From the NCBI GenBank assembly GCA_005406025.1, contig BGZK01000098.1, positions 186,001-250,000 of the forward strand: a stretch of DNA of 64,000 bases. The letters are read 5' to 3'. The notes under the pieces are model-generated. The model ran no database searches. It was not told the origin of the DNA and saw only the letters and a list, made by a program, of their open reading frames with translations. Shown here one piece after another: positions 55,401 through 61,245 of the stretch; the stretch's first letter is position 1; the number at the start of each line of letters is the position of its first letter. The stretch is from Eumeta japonica. Taxonomy: Eukaryota; Arthropoda; Insecta; Lepidoptera; Psychidae. The position numbers were made by a program, and so were the translations under genes.

Positions 55401-58252
55401 TTTTTGTACAATTTAGTTTTCCACTGTTTAAGAGCATTCTTATAAGTAGAGATAATATTTTCAATGATAGTGAACGCGTTAGCTGCTGCAGCCACGTTGT
55501 GCCATGGTTCAACGTTTGTAAGAACACTGCGAATTGTGAAAAAAGAGTCGTGTTACATTATGTACTTTCAGATCGACATAAATTCGCGTCCACGTCACAT
55601 TACGCGGTACGTTGTTTAGTACGTTGCGTGTTAGGCCCTCGTGCGTACCCAGCCTAACTCTTACTGATAGTTGACTTCATACCTATTTTCTGAACAGAAT
55701 CATTACTTTTAGTTACCATCGTCTGTCGCTCGAATACCAAAAGCGGAAGGATTACTTAATTGTCGGCTTATAGGACATTTGACAGACAGCTCATCCATTC
55801 TCATCCCAAACTCAGACTTTTTCTATTCATACAGATAGCTGATGAATGGGTTGACGCTTTGTACATTTGTTTTGTCAGCCTACTTCCATTCATTTTTTCT
55901 GTTGTAGATGGCCAAACCGCCGTAACCTACTTTTTTCATTTTAGTAATTACATCTTTTGAATCACAAAGTATTCTGATATCACTGTTCCTACATTTATCT
56001 TTCAAAAACAGCCTTCACGAACAACGAAAGGAACGCATCTGCATTGATTATATTTTAATTTTTGTTCTGCTGTAGGCAAGTAACGCTTATGTGGAATGCC
56101 GCAGCCGTTCCCATAAGCGTTAGGATTAGAACTCCATTATGGATAACCAAACACGCTCATTGTGAAACACTTTTGATAACAAAGCAAGGCCCCATTCATA
56201 ACATTTTCCGCATTTATTCTCCTTGTATAAAAAATAAAGGAGAATCTTTTGAAAGGCAAGAAACGTGTTACTTTTCTTATGAACAGTTTTATTAATGAGT
56301 TGTGTAAAATATTCAGTGTGCCTCTCGTTAATATAGAAATCTCTTATAGTACTTTTAAAATGTCAGCAGTATAACACCCAATTTGTCGAATTTAACATTT
56401 CTTTTTTCAATTTTTAGGTTTCTGTATGTGTGCATGAGAAAAACGGAATTCCTTAAAGGATCACTGGTTTGTCTATCTGTCTGCTTGTCACAGCTAATAT
56501 GCGCCAAATCAACATGAATGATTAAGTCGAAAAGTTGGTACACACATGAATTTCTGTGACCCAAACATGGACGTAAAACATAAGTAAATGAAGTTTGAAC
56601 ATGGAGGTCACTTTTGGGAAACAAATTAGAAAATTACAAAAAATAGTTTTTCATATTGAATCGTGTGACATATCACATGAAAAGATTTGTTGCGAGGGTT
56701 GCAATCTTATTTTATAATTTAAAAAAAAATAGTTTTATTTTAGGAAATATATAAAATTGACCATTTATCTCTTATCTCCCAAATTACTGAACCTAGAACT
56801 TCTTTAAAATTCTGAAAATACTTTATTACTTACCGGACTACAAGAAAACCTATAAGAAATTTATGGTCTTAAAGTAATACGGTAAATTTATCAATATTGC
56901 ACATAAAAACTTTAATTTGCAGTGGTTTTAGTTACCACAAACAAATTTGGCTCAGATTTGAGAAAACACGGTAAACGACATATTCATGGTACGGAACCTT
57001 TCTTAGGCGAGTTTGTATGTTTTTTTTTATAATTAATTGTTATTGTATTGACTTAGTAGTTATTGAGCTACGATTGAATGTCCACAAGTAGGTCGTGATT
57101 ATCGTCGGCTGTCAAGTTGTACTTGAAAAGATGATTTGAAATATCTCTACAGTAAGCTCAAATCGTTATATATGTTTTCTAATATTTGGCGTACCTATGT
57201 GGTTATCACTGATTTTCTTGGTTGAGTAATCTTCATTCACCGTCTAGCTACATATATCAGCGATAATTTGGGTATGATGCTATAGTCCCTACTTAACTCA
57301 CTCTATGTGTCAGTAACTACTGGCTGTCGCTGGGGCGTGCCGCCGGGAAACATGCGAGGATCAAAGTTTATGTATCTCGCTCTACATATATACTCCTTCC
57401 CTTTGCAGAAAACTAGTAAGTAACCTCGTTGACTGCGTCTAGTGTGGTGTGTTTATGGATTTAATTTTTCTTCTATTTTATTAGTCAGTTTTCTGACTAA
57501 GTAGAAGTAGATGTTTAGGAGGGCTGTCCTTTTAGTTTATTTTTATACGTTTGATTCTTTTCGTAGTTGCGTCAAGTTTTAATCACCCCATGGCTAAAGC
57601 AAACTATCCCGTAATATACGGGCCCGGTGTGTATTGTAGGCCGCTTGCCGCTTGCTCAGAGGTTAATATGCGAAGCTGTCAACCGTTAAACTATCGAATC
57701 TTTATATAAGGATGTCTCGTGAACTTTTTGAATAGATAATTTTGGTCACATGTGCGATGTGCCTAAACGTTACAATGCGAATATAAAGGGACATAGTTTA
57801 TGAAGGATGACTTAAATATAAAGCGACGTGATCTATGCGACTCGGGCATGTGGGCTATGAAAGTACGGGATTTGATGATTATTATCAGAATACAGGTTTC
57901 GATATCTGTAAAGCTGGCGCCGCCGAGCCACTCAGGTGTTATATTAAATAAGGTTATTAAGCTGTAGGATCAAAATATTTTTGCACTGATGAGACGTATC
58001 CCGCTGTGCGCGAGATGAATTCGCTTTTGATCTTCGTGCGCGCGCGCTTGTGTATACGTATATTCAAGATCAATATCGATATTTTTTACGTGCGATAGAT
58101 TATGTTCAACGCCGGCCGACTAGCCCCGGATCAGCGTCACGCGATGATGGATCTGTCGTTATTGCGGTTTGCGTATCGCGGCTTACGGCGGGCCGCCCGC
58201 CGCCCGCCGCCCGCGCCGCCCGCGCTCCAACGGACCAGCTTGCGTGAACCAT
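13992..58252 (-). CDS. Ac78C: Transmembrane adenylyl cyclase, ADCY8/Ac78C type (27 exons)
   Basis: Gene-level entry. Joined exons (58252-58187 tentative, then 52738 down to 13992) give about 1408 residues in one open frame, with every GT-AG junction in phase. Layout: acidic Gly-rich N-terminus (1-112), [10 protein letters not shown] block, six helices (about 150-345), C1 domain (370-590) with both metal-binding aspartates in [10 protein letters not shown] and [13 protein letters not shown], linker, six helices (720-945) with a three-sequon loop, C2 domain (985-1190) with [15 protein letters not shown] and VNEASRM, an IQ-like basic helix, and a Ser/Pro/Arg tail ending STDL. It converts ATP to cAMP at the plasma membrane. 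The 'YQRY...QRQKSL' and 'RYRG.WP' blocks and the C2b helix fit the Ca2+/calmodulin-stimulated ADCY8 branch (ADCY8 is 1251 residues) rather than rutabaga/ADCY1. Orthology to Ac78C is from memory of the family. Confidence 0.9.
14531..16224. mobile_element. 1.7-kb element with ~445-bp inverted terminal repeats
   Basis: The left arm (14531-14972) and right arm (15778-16224) are inverted copies over their full length, about 90% or more identical by eye; both start with GGAGCTAGCAACGT and both meet the interior at CAGTATGATACTA. Mirror-image small ORFs in the arms are a product of this. The interior (14973-15777) has an acceptor-like TTGTTACAG followed by a short acidic reading frame. This structure is that of a non-autonomous long-TIR DNA transposon. 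It lies in the last cyclase intron. I could not define a target-site duplication. Confidence 0.85.
15265..15347 (+). other. Acidic spliced-looking mini-exon inside the long-TIR element
   Basis: After TTCGTTGTTACAG the frame reads [14 protein letters not shown] then [13 protein letters not shown] and a TGA stop near 15345. The T-rich tract before the AG, the GC content higher than its surroundings and the stop suggest the last exon of a gene once carried by the element, or a captured host exon. No family is recognised. Confidence 0.3.
16390..16525 (-). repeat. Three diverged units of the 48-bp repeat, inverted
   Basis: Three tandem units contain CAGTTGGCACTATTTAAAT, CAGATGGCACTATTTGAAT and CGTGGCACTACTTAAAT. 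They are the reverse complement of the core ATTTAAATAGCGCCATCTG of the large array at 17590-18485, so the two arrays face each other about 1.1 kb apart. Confidence 0.75.
17541..18488 (+). repeat. Minisatellite, about 19 copies of a 48-bp unit
   Basis: Units carry ATAGCGCCATCTGATATACC, TAAAAATGTATCTCAGTATT and CTATTTAA. Copies alternate between GCG and GCA in the core and between GATATACCT and GATGTATCT, arranged in runs, which suggests amplification in blocks. The first two units (about 17541-17640) are the most diverged. The array lies in the last intron of the cyclase gene. Confidence 0.95.
18813..18979 (+). mobile_element. MITE, copy 2 of 3
   Basis: It starts TACAGTACAACGCACGAAAC and ends with the inverse form (CGGCAGAGTTTCGTGCATTG-TACTGTA). 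This is the cleanest copy of the family also seen at 6851-7018 and 61246-61418; about 167 bp, with no coding capacity of its own. Confidence 0.85.
19602..19664 (-). CDS. Ac78C: Possible Ac78C cassette exon (21 codons)
   Basis: A 63-base segment bounded by AAAAAG|G and TTATG|GTACCT reads [20 protein letters not shown] in the phase left by the exon at 19759-19864 and returns to phase 2 for the last exon. Being a multiple of three, it can be included or skipped without frame change. The acceptor lacks a pyrimidine tract, which is the main doubt. Without splicing at the donor the frame runs on to a stop at about 19566, offering an alternative C-terminus. Confidence 0.35.
19759..19864 (-). CDS. 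Ac78C: Ac78C exon: basic post-C2 segment
   Basis: Acceptor GTGTGCTCAG, donor ACAG|GTGGGC. In the phase dictated by the upstream exon it reads [20 protein letters not shown] then [16 protein letters not shown] (residues 1236-1270). The acceptor was chosen because it alone puts this frame in phase with the phase-1 donor at 20505. RRKTIS fits a basophilic (PKA-like) phosphorylation site. Confidence 0.7.
20505..20730 (-). CDS. Ac78C: Ac78C exon: end of C2 domain and IQ-like helix
   Basis: Acceptor TTTTCTGCGACAG, donor AAAG|GTACGC. It encodes residues 1161-1235: [20 protein letters not shown] (end of the C2 fold, with the conserved 'G-V-KGKG' strand), METWWVRGK, then [20 protein letters not shown]. 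The last block occupies the place of the ADCY8 C2b calmodulin-binding IQ-like motif and has the same hydrophobic-Gln-basic pattern. GC-rich. Confidence 0.9.
21061..21234 (+). CDS. Unidentified exon-like ORF, antisense in a cyclase intron
   Basis: Bounded by TTATACAG and CAG|GTAAAT, 174 bases (58 codons) are open without a stop: [40 protein letters not shown] and [18 protein letters not shown]. Composition and codon use look coding, and both splice signals are good, but I do not recognise the protein and find no partner exon on the + strand nearby. It could be a captured gene fragment, part of a transposon gene, or a piece of a nested host gene. It is not a shadow of the cyclase, whose exons lie on either side. 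Confidence 0.4.
21569..21714 (-). CDS. Ac78C: Ac78C exon: C2 catalytic core
   Basis: Acceptor TCCGACCAG, donor CAG|GTATCG; residues 1112-1160. It encodes [20 protein letters not shown] then [20 protein letters not shown]. It contains the adenine-binding Asp (YDIWG) and the Asn and Arg of VN-x-ASR that position the substrate and stabilise the transition state, all present, so the enzyme should be active. Confidence 0.97.
22359..22400. repeat. (TA)n microsatellite
   Basis: About 20 uninterrupted TA dinucleotides in an intron of the cyclase gene. The overlapping reading frame of alternating Tyr and Ile is an artefact. Confidence 0.95.
23192..23339 (-). CDS. Ac78C: Ac78C exon: C2 domain, variable Gly/Glu-rich insert
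   Basis: Donor GTCG|GTCAGT. The frame reads [20 protein letters not shown] then [20 protein letters not shown] and [10 protein letters not shown] (residues 1063-1111), matching ADCY8 '[31 protein letters not shown]'. A GEGEGEGE run lies where mammalian C2 domains have their variable loop. A second acceptor at 23322 (start 23321) keeps the same phase and would drop six residues. Confidence 0.85.
24202..24308 (-). CDS. Ac78C: Ac78C exon: C2 domain, purine-selecting lysine
   Basis: Acceptor GTTTTACAG, donor AAA|GTAAGA; residues 1027-1062: [20 protein letters not shown] then [16 protein letters not shown]. The Lys in [10 protein letters not shown] is the ATP-adenine-selecting residue of C2 domains and is conserved. 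Confidence 0.97.
24645..24810. mobile_element. MITE with ~50-bp inverted ends
   Basis: It begins TAAACCGAATACAGGTTTTT and ends with the inverse complement (AAAAACCTGTATTCGGTTTA). The next block AATCACCCTGNNCACAAAGT-AGTG is also inverted. About 166 bp in total, intronic, unrelated to the other MITEs here. Confidence 0.85.
25409..25535 (-). CDS. Ac78C: Ac78C exon: start of C2 domain
   Basis: Acceptor TCGCCACAG, donor ATCG|GTGGGT; residues 985-1026: [20 protein letters not shown] then [30 protein letters not shown] is the typical C2 start, where the metal-binding Asp of C1 is replaced, as in all membrane cyclases. Confidence 0.97.
26180..26235. repeat. Perfect 27-bp palindrome with 2-base loop
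   Basis: TTTGGCTATATACAGGATGC-GTTACAT is followed after GT by its exact inverse complement. It is intronic; such a long perfect cruciform is rare by chance. Confidence 0.95.
27034..27268 (-). CDS. Ac78C: Ac78C exon: helix 12 and C2 lead-in coil
   Basis: Acceptor GGACCACAG, donor GAC|GTGAGT; residues 906-984. [20 protein letters not shown] is the twelfth membrane helix, followed by [20 protein letters not shown], a dimerising signalling helix, and [20 protein letters not shown], the hallmark block before the C2 cyclase domain. Confidence 0.97.
28083..28379 (-). CDS. Ac78C: Ac78C exon: helices 9-11 and glycosylated loop
   Basis: Acceptor TTTTCCAG, donor AGTC|GTGAGT; residues 807-905. A Cys-containing outer loop carries three N-glycosylation sequons (in GNNSSDV and TNATDE), as expected for the second membrane cassette. 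Helices: [20 protein letters not shown] and [20 protein letters not shown]. Confidence 0.95.
29218..29406 (-). CDS. Ac78C: Ac78C exon: helices 8-9
   Basis: Acceptor TAATCCAG, donor CCAG|GTAATT; residues 744-806. It encodes [20 protein letters not shown] then [20 protein letters not shown] and [17 protein letters not shown]. Two hydrophobic spans separated by a charged stretch match the ADCY8 region 'LHSALVLITTAEDYKCLP' to 'ARNVIIFASILIN'. Confidence 0.93.
29500..30545. repeat. Interspersed lepidopteran-type repeat
   Basis: The stretch begins with CTATATATATATTTGTTTGACC and ends GCGGGCAAAAGCTAGT, an ending I know from very abundant moth and butterfly repeats. Inside, a 'GGGGTGAAAATGG...GGAAAATCGACACTGTTGAA' module recurs in diverged form several times (about 29630, 29770, 29900, 30040). 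No gene. Confidence 0.5.
30330..30470. repeat. Degenerate GAGATCGAGAAAT tandem tract
   Basis: About ten loosely repeated units of 12-18 bases built on GAGATCGAGAAAT. It lies within the interspersed repeat at 29500-30545. Confidence 0.75.
30775..30983 (-). CDS. Ac78C: Ac78C exon: linker and helix 7
   Basis: Acceptor ATACATCAG, donor ACAA|GTGAGG; residues 675-743. [20 protein letters not shown] matches the conserved linker ('IEHTIDLRSGDKLRREHI'), [20 protein letters not shown] the block before helix 7, and [20 protein letters not shown] helix 7. Confidence 0.95.
31523..31618 (-). CDS. Ac78C: Ac78C exon: C1b linker
   Basis: Acceptor AATGCACCAG, donor GAG|GTGAGT; 32 residues (643-674): [20 protein letters not shown] then [12 protein letters not shown]. 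Poorly conserved linker between the cyclase halves. [10 protein letters not shown] carries basophilic-type Ser sites. Confidence 0.8.
32768..32900 (-). CDS. Ac78C: Ac78C exon: C1b linker with WTPEIPFQN
   Basis: Acceptor GATATTCAG, donor AAC|GTAAGA; residues 598-642. The first part ([20 protein letters not shown]) is variable; the end, [12 protein letters not shown], matches ADCY8 'GSWSPELPFDN', which fixes the frame. Confidence 0.88.
32978..33534. mobile_element. ~555-bp DNA element with inverted ends and internal palindrome
   Basis: Left end GGCGATTCTCGGGCCATGCG, then TTGTCACATGAGACA; the right end carries the inverse complement (TGTCTCATGTGACAA and GGCCCGAGAATCGCC). The element holds a 40-bp perfect palindrome at 33097-33136. 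It sits only about 80 bp upstream (in transcript terms) of the acceptor of the exon at 32900, where the branch point would be expected. Confidence 0.75.
33097..33136. repeat. Perfect 40-bp palindrome, no loop
   Basis: TTTGACATTTATCATTTCGT is followed at once by its exact inverse complement. Confidence 0.95.
33840..34013 (-). CDS. Ac78C: Ac78C exon: end of C1 domain
   Basis: Acceptor TACCATCAG, donor TGAG|GTGACT; residues 540-597: [20 protein letters not shown] then [20 protein letters not shown]. The 'GRIHIS.ATL' and 'L...IETYLIK' strands that end the C1 fold are both present. It ends in a highly basic stretch ([14 protein letters not shown]). Confidence 0.95.
34141..34300 (+). repeat. Interspersed lepidopteran repeat fragment
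   Basis: CCATACTAATATTATAAATG, then GTGTCCGTCTGTCTGTTACC, and AGTTTGAGTCCCGGGGAAGG-ACATAG. I recognise this string from memory as a very common lepidopteran repeat; no coding content. Confidence 0.6.
35328..35464 (-). CDS. Ac78C: Ac78C exon: C1 catalytic core
   Basis: Acceptor AACGTTCCAG, donor CCGG|GTATAT; residues 495-539: [20 protein letters not shown] then [20 protein letters not shown]. Very close to ADCY8 '[38 protein letters not shown]'. Confidence 0.97.
35923..36072 (-). CDS. Ac78C: Ac78C exon: C1 metal-binding loop
   Basis: Acceptor ATATTATAG, donor CAG|GTGAAT; residues 445-494: [20 protein letters not shown] then [20 protein letters not shown]. The Asp in [10 protein letters not shown] is the second Mg2+-binding aspartate of the cyclase active site. 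Confidence 0.97.
36280..36350 (+). repeat. tRNA-derived SINE head or tRNA relic
   Basis: TAGCTCAGTGT (36293-36303) and GGTTCCAGAATC (36330-36341) resemble polymerase III A and B boxes at roughly tRNA spacing, but the flanks do not form an acceptor stem. Not a functional tRNA. Confidence 0.4.
36476..36641. mobile_element. Foldback MITE (~165 bp)
   Basis: Outer arms AAAGTAGAA-AATTTGAATATAGAA and the inverse complement at 36618-36641; inner arms TTGTGAAAAAAGTGTGGGGC and its inverse, with a short loop CAAGAACGGACAAACATG. The whole unit would fold into a long hairpin, a possible small-RNA precursor if transcribed. Confidence 0.8.
37317..37574 (+). pseudogene. hAT transposase C-terminal dimerisation domain relic
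   Basis: An open frame reads [20 protein letters not shown] then [20 protein letters not shown] and stops at 37574. 'A-x-x-x-L-x-IPATS-x-x-SERxFS-AG' is the diagnostic hAT (ZBED-type) dimerisation domain. Only the C-terminal 85 or so residues remain, with no BED finger or catalytic part, so it is a broken insertion. Related TATCGATACTTTAT stretches flank it at about 37160 and 37790. It lies in a cyclase intron, on the opposite strand. Confidence 0.85.
38267..38346 (-). CDS. Ac78C: Ac78C exon: C1 domain, helix 2
   Basis: Acceptor TATTTACAG, donor ACG|GTAAGA; residues 418-444: [20 protein letters not shown] then RFDRLAT. Matches '[26 protein letters not shown]'. Confidence 0.97.
38937..39083 (-). 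CDS. Ac78C: Ac78C exon: start of C1 domain, first metal-binding Asp
   Basis: Acceptor GCACCCGCAG, donor ACCG|GTCGGT; residues 369-417: [40 protein letters not shown] then IKGFT. The Asp in [10 protein letters not shown] is the first Mg2+ ligand of the active site. Confidence 0.97.
40975..41167 (-). CDS. Ac78C: Ac78C exon: helix 6 and C1 lead-in coil
   Basis: Acceptor GACGTGCAG, donor TCCG|GTGAGT; residues 305-368. [20 protein letters not shown] is helix 6 and [20 protein letters not shown] the signalling coil, matching ADCY8 '[21 protein letters not shown]'. Confidence 0.97.
41940..43340. repeat. Interspersed repeat, shared with 61720-62490
   Basis: ACTAGTTTAATAGTAATAGT, AACTATTCTGTGCGGGAA and ATGAGCATGGCCCGATATGC recur with small changes at 62270-62480 in the same orientation. 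The right side ends in GAGACAGACAGACGGACGGACATG, the reverse of a common insect repeat end. The stretch fills a cyclase intron; no gene. Confidence 0.65.
43656..43840 (-). CDS. Ac78C: Ac78C exon: helices 4-5
   Basis: Acceptor TGTCCGGCAG, donor ACG|GTGAGT; residues 243-304. It encodes [20 protein letters not shown] then [20 protein letters not shown] and [20 protein letters not shown] is the conserved turn in the first membrane cassette. Confidence 0.95.
45012..45922 (+). mobile_element. Possible LTR and truncated gag-like frame
   Basis: A GC-richer block starts TGTCTCCC (45012) and ends GCCCACA (about 45410), with a TATA-like GGATTATATACAG (about 45167) and an AATAAA (about 45368) in the order expected inside an LTR; the next bases TGGGCTCATAATCGAGG could be a primer-binding site. 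A 95-codon frame follows at 45635-45922 ([20 protein letters not shown]...), which I do not recognise but which could be a gag remnant. No matching second LTR was found, so this may be a truncated copy. Confidence 0.3.
47159..47308 (-). CDS. Ac78C: Ac78C exon: helices 2-3
   Basis: Acceptor CATCGACAG, donor CAAG|GTCTCA; residues 193-242: [31 protein letters not shown] then [17 protein letters not shown]. The end matches ADCY8 'YLQYSGVVTWVAMTTQ'. Confidence 0.93.
47843..47912 (-). CDS. Ac78C: Ac78C exon: end of helix 1
   Basis: Acceptor TTTTGTAG, donor TACG|GTAAGG; residues 170-192: [20 protein letters not shown] then SDY. It completes the first membrane helix and the first outer loop. Short exon, but phases match on both sides. 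Confidence 0.85.
48580..48672 (-). CDS. Ac78C: Ac78C exon: start of helix 1
   Basis: Acceptor CTTCTCCAG, donor AAG|GTAAAC; residues 139-169: [20 protein letters not shown] then [11 protein letters not shown]. Matches ADCY8 '[28 protein letters not shown]', one of the best markers for this subtype. Confidence 0.95.
49501..49575 (+). repeat. tRNA-derived SINE head
   Basis: TAGCTTGGTGG (49510-49520) and GGATTCGAATCC (49545-49556) are good polymerase III A and B boxes at near-tRNA spacing; no acceptor-stem pairing, so not a true tRNA. A SINE body may follow to about 49800. Confidence 0.5.
50081..50157 (-). CDS. Ac78C: Ac78C exon: conserved N-terminal [10 protein letters not shown] block
   Basis: Acceptor TATTTTCAG, donor AAG|GTAAAC; residues 113-138: [20 protein letters not shown] then ITTSFK. 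Matches the ADCY8 stretch 'GYSYRGVIFPTLRNSFK' just before helix 1. Confidence 0.93.
51758..51833 (-). CDS. Ac78C: Ac78C exon: N-terminal acidic region
   Basis: Acceptor GGCTTTCAG, donor CCGG|GTGAGT; residues 88-112: [20 protein letters not shown] then GHDDP. Not conserved, but in frame and phase with the exon on each side and flanked by strong splice sites. Confidence 0.8.
52544..52738 (-). CDS. Ac78C: Ac78C exon: Gly-rich acidic N-terminus
   Basis: Acceptor GCGTGTCAG, donor CAG|GTATTC, 195 bases, phase 0 on both sides (residues 23-87): [20 protein letters not shown], a Gly/Val/Asp-rich stretch, then [24 protein letters not shown]8 also has a long Gly/Ser-rich N-terminus. GC-rich. A competing - strand frame with an in-frame Met (52713 downward) is open but would not be in phase with the next exon, so it was rejected. 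Confidence 0.72.
54220..54252. repeat. Short hairpin (AAATAAGCGTGAGTA inverted)
   Basis: AAATAAGCGTGAGTA and its inverse complement flank a few bases. Found at one side of the LINE fragment. Confidence 0.8.
54380..54800 (-). pseudogene. LINE reverse-transcriptase C-terminal fragment
   Basis: Read on the - strand, pieces such as [21 protein letters not shown]-like KQIYRMRLM, and [20 protein letters not shown] match in order the C-terminus of a common lepidopteran non-LTR element. Frameshifts and stops throughout. A second, differently diverged copy lies at 55790-56230. Confidence 0.65.
54944..55654. mobile_element. PIF/Harbinger-type element with TAA target duplication
   Basis: Left end GGCTGTGTACGCACAAGGG-TGGCC and right end, inverted, GGCTGGGTACGCACGAGGGC-CTAACACG. 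TAA flanks both ends (54941-54943 and 55655-55657), as PIF/Harbinger elements make 3-bp TNA-type duplications. 711 bp, no intact transposase. It lies in the first intron of the cyclase gene. Confidence 0.75.
55790..56230 (-). pseudogene. Second LINE reverse-transcriptase fragment
   Basis: It shares, in diverged form and the same order, the stretches of the 54380-54800 copy: GCAAGGCCCCATTC, GATATCACTGTTCCTAC against GACATCACTTTTCTTAC, and a TTTTGTCAGCCTAC block. Broken reading frames. The two copies are independent insertions rather than one split element because they cover the same part. Confidence 0.6.
58187..58252 (-). CDS. Ac78C: Candidate first coding exon of Ac78C
   Basis: In a GC-rich island, ATG at 58250-58252 opens [20 protein letters not shown] then PA and meets a strong donor GCC|GTAAGC in phase 0, exactly what the exon at 52738 needs. 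The Ala/Gly/Arg content suits a disordered N-terminus. No conserved residue confirms it; another upstream exon or start is possible. The GC-rich, CpG-dense sequence around 58180-58350 would suit a 5' UTR and promoter. Confidence 0.42.
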
Positions 58253-59039
58253 CCGAATATTGAATGACGGCGCTGCGCGTAGGCCCGACGTGCACGACGG
58301 GACCGGCTGAGGAGGGCCTTGGAAGTATGCACAGACTGTTGTTGAGCGATTGAGCACTCGTGTGTTGATAAAACGGGCCTACTCACATAAATATACTTAA
58401 TGTAAATGTTGTCATCGCCGTCAAGACGAACGCTTTATATCCGGAATAGTTCGTTAAATATTTAGTAATAATTATACTGGTATATGTTTGGTGTAAATAT
58501 ATCGATAATTTTTTTATTGAGTTTATAGTATCGAATCGAAAAATAACAAGTAGCGGTGCGCTGCGACTTTTCTGAGTGCATAAATATAATATATTTCGCT
58601 CTCAACTTTTCTCATCGAGAAAAGTTTGAGACTAACAAAACGTTGAATCAGTCGGATAGATTTCACAATGAGAAATAAACTAAATGCTCCAGTTAACTTT
58701 CTTTTTGTTCATATTTACATCAATTAAGTTTCCGAGAGCCCGATGAAAAAATGCAACATTTGAGTAGTATCGTTATCGCGTCAGAATGTCTATCCTTCTG
58801 TCACATGCTATTTTTTTCTGATCTACCGGAAAAGAAGCTGCGGTCGGCTAAAGTATTCAATATTACGAACACATATTCGAAACAAATTCAGATTTTGGGG
58901 ACTAACTAAAAAAAATATTAAATCGACTTAGTGGATCACGTGACTTATTAAATGAATGAATCTATTAAGAGGTATTCAAACATATATAATATTTACATTT
59001 TAAAATGCTTTCTTTAAAAATATTTTTCCTCTGTGAAAC

Positions 59040-59185
59040 GTTCCGCAAAAGGTTTTGGCCAGTGGCCGACGAGCTTGTATGAAAAGATTGATGGATGTCA
59101 GTGAGGCGAGAGAGATATGCAAAGATCGTAGCATGTGGAAATCTGTAGTCTCTACCTATCCTTCTGGAAAATAGGCATGAGTTTA
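59040..59185 (+). pseudogene. LINE 3' end (C-terminal codons and ATT tail)
   Basis: The + strand reads ACMKRLMDVSEAREICKDRS then MWKSVVSTYPSGK and a TAG stop, followed by TATTATTATTATT. This is the well-known C-terminus and simple-repeat tail of a lepidopteran non-LTR retrotransposon, 5'-truncated. Confidence 0.85.
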
Positions 59186-61245
59186 TATTATTATTATTAG
59201 AAAGGATGAGTCGTAAAATACATCAATCTAGAAGCATTATTTGTCTCATCAGTAGAGTTCGATCTCCCCGTACCGATTTACAATACGTCTTCAATTTTTA
59301 CAGAACGTAAAAACTGTCACTGATTTTACAAGCTATAAAAAGTATTTCTAGGGTTCAGTGGCTTGTTTTTCAAATGTTACATCCGCGATGATTTCTTGAA
59401 ACCTGTGTAATATAAGGGCGATCACTTTAATAATGAAGTAATGATTCTAATCATTCTAATTCCGAAACTCAAAATTTCTAAACGTTGCTCTTTTTAAGGC
59501 GACGAAGTGATAAACTATTAATTTGACGTGGAGCGTAACGTGCCGCGGTCGGCGGTACTGTACATTAAAACACACGCGCGTTTGTTTTTATTTTTAAAGG
59601 TCGTATGCGACAAAATAGTTCTTTTCGTTTAAAATAAGAACTAGGATCATTTTCAAAAATCTGAACTGTCATTTTGAAGTAATTAACGTAGAAAACAGGG
59701 CGGCATAAATCAGTCCCATTTGCATGAAAAATGTGAATCTGTTTTAAAAAAGGTATTATATTTTTTTTCTTCTTATAAAAGTTAATAAATTATGTAAAAG
59801 TAAGTAAAAAATTGAAGTCATGAAGAATCGGATCACCAAACATCACTTTCCCATTTTCTTTTTAATTTTTGAGAAAAAACGAAATCCCTACCACCAAAAT
59901 TTCCAATTCGTTTCCTTAACGATATTAGGTAGAATTTGGAGATAATTACATCATTGTTATGTTACAGGTTCTCTAACGGTATTGACAATCAATACCGCCA
60001 TTTTGTTAATGGTACTGCATGATATAAACTACAGATGGCTACTATATGTTTTATATTACGTATCTAAATATTTCTTGTTGAAAATAAACATAAGAAAATG
60101 TTTCCGTGGGAAGTTACCATATTCCCACGGCTAACCCGAAAGACTCCGATCCAAGCTTGATCGTTCTCGTACTCAACCATAAACAGGTATCGCGTCGATA
60201 TCTGCTAGAGAAATGTCGTCACGGATGTGCTAGTGTCGCTACAAATGTTTTGCTTATCCTATTATTGAAAAAAATTAAGAAATATCAAGCGGCTTTTGCC
60301 GCAGAACATTAAAAAGCAGATACATGGCGTAATTGAAACGCGTGCGCGTAATCCTCTAGCGTTTAAGGGATTTGCAGGTACGTGTAATGGATCTCGTCTG
60401 AGACCCGTTTTATGTTATAGGCCTTCGCAAAGCTTTCCATTTAGCAATGGACACTAATGAAAAGCATTTCTCGCGTTATTAATATCATTCTGGACTAAAA
60501 CCATTTGAAATAAGACCAAAACCAAACCTTTGGACCGTCAGCCAATATTAATCTTTACAATGCGAATGTTAATAATGGCTTAGCCAGTAACATTTAGCGG
60601 TGTGATACAGGATGTCATTGAAAGTCAGTTACAAAAGCCACCGAATTATTTTATTGCCATCAAAGTCACATGCTTTTGTAAAGTTTGATGTAGGCAACGT
60701 TTAGGAATTGCATTAATTTCAATTGTTTAATTTGTTATTGACAATTAGGTGTCGTTGTTTGGATATCTAATTTCAATAATTGCAGTTGTAATAACCTTTT
60801 TTTTTATCATTGAAAGTTACATTTGAAGGTTATTATTTACCTGTAATACTATACCTATTGATGTAGTGGATATACCTAAAACTTTAGATAATAAAAAAGA
60901 ATCAGAAAATAAAAATAAAAAGGTCAACGTTCATTTATTTTTTTTTCTCTGTCATATTTTCTAGCTAGAGGGCGTGAGTGAGTGAAACGACAGCTGATTG
61001 CATTATCTATTTCCGTCCTGCACGATAATTACAGTACGTGTGTAATCAGACGAGTGTTATTAGCGACAAGTAAGCAAATTTTCACGTGAACAATACGACT
61101 AAAATCGGGTAGGTGGCGCGGGCGCGGGCGCGGCGGGCGGGCGGCGGGCACCTGACATCCGCTAATGCGTTTGCCCAGCGCTATCGTCACGCGGCCACTC
61201 CACGGTGCGCGGGCTGGTATCGGCACGTTCGTATCGCGATGTGCG

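Larger units (their letters stand above)
52739..58186. other. Large first intron of Ac78C (if the 58.2-kb exon is right)
   Basis: Apart from the LINE fragments, the Harbinger element and the small hairpin listed separately, I see only AT-rich DNA with no supportable gene. Confidence 0.5.
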
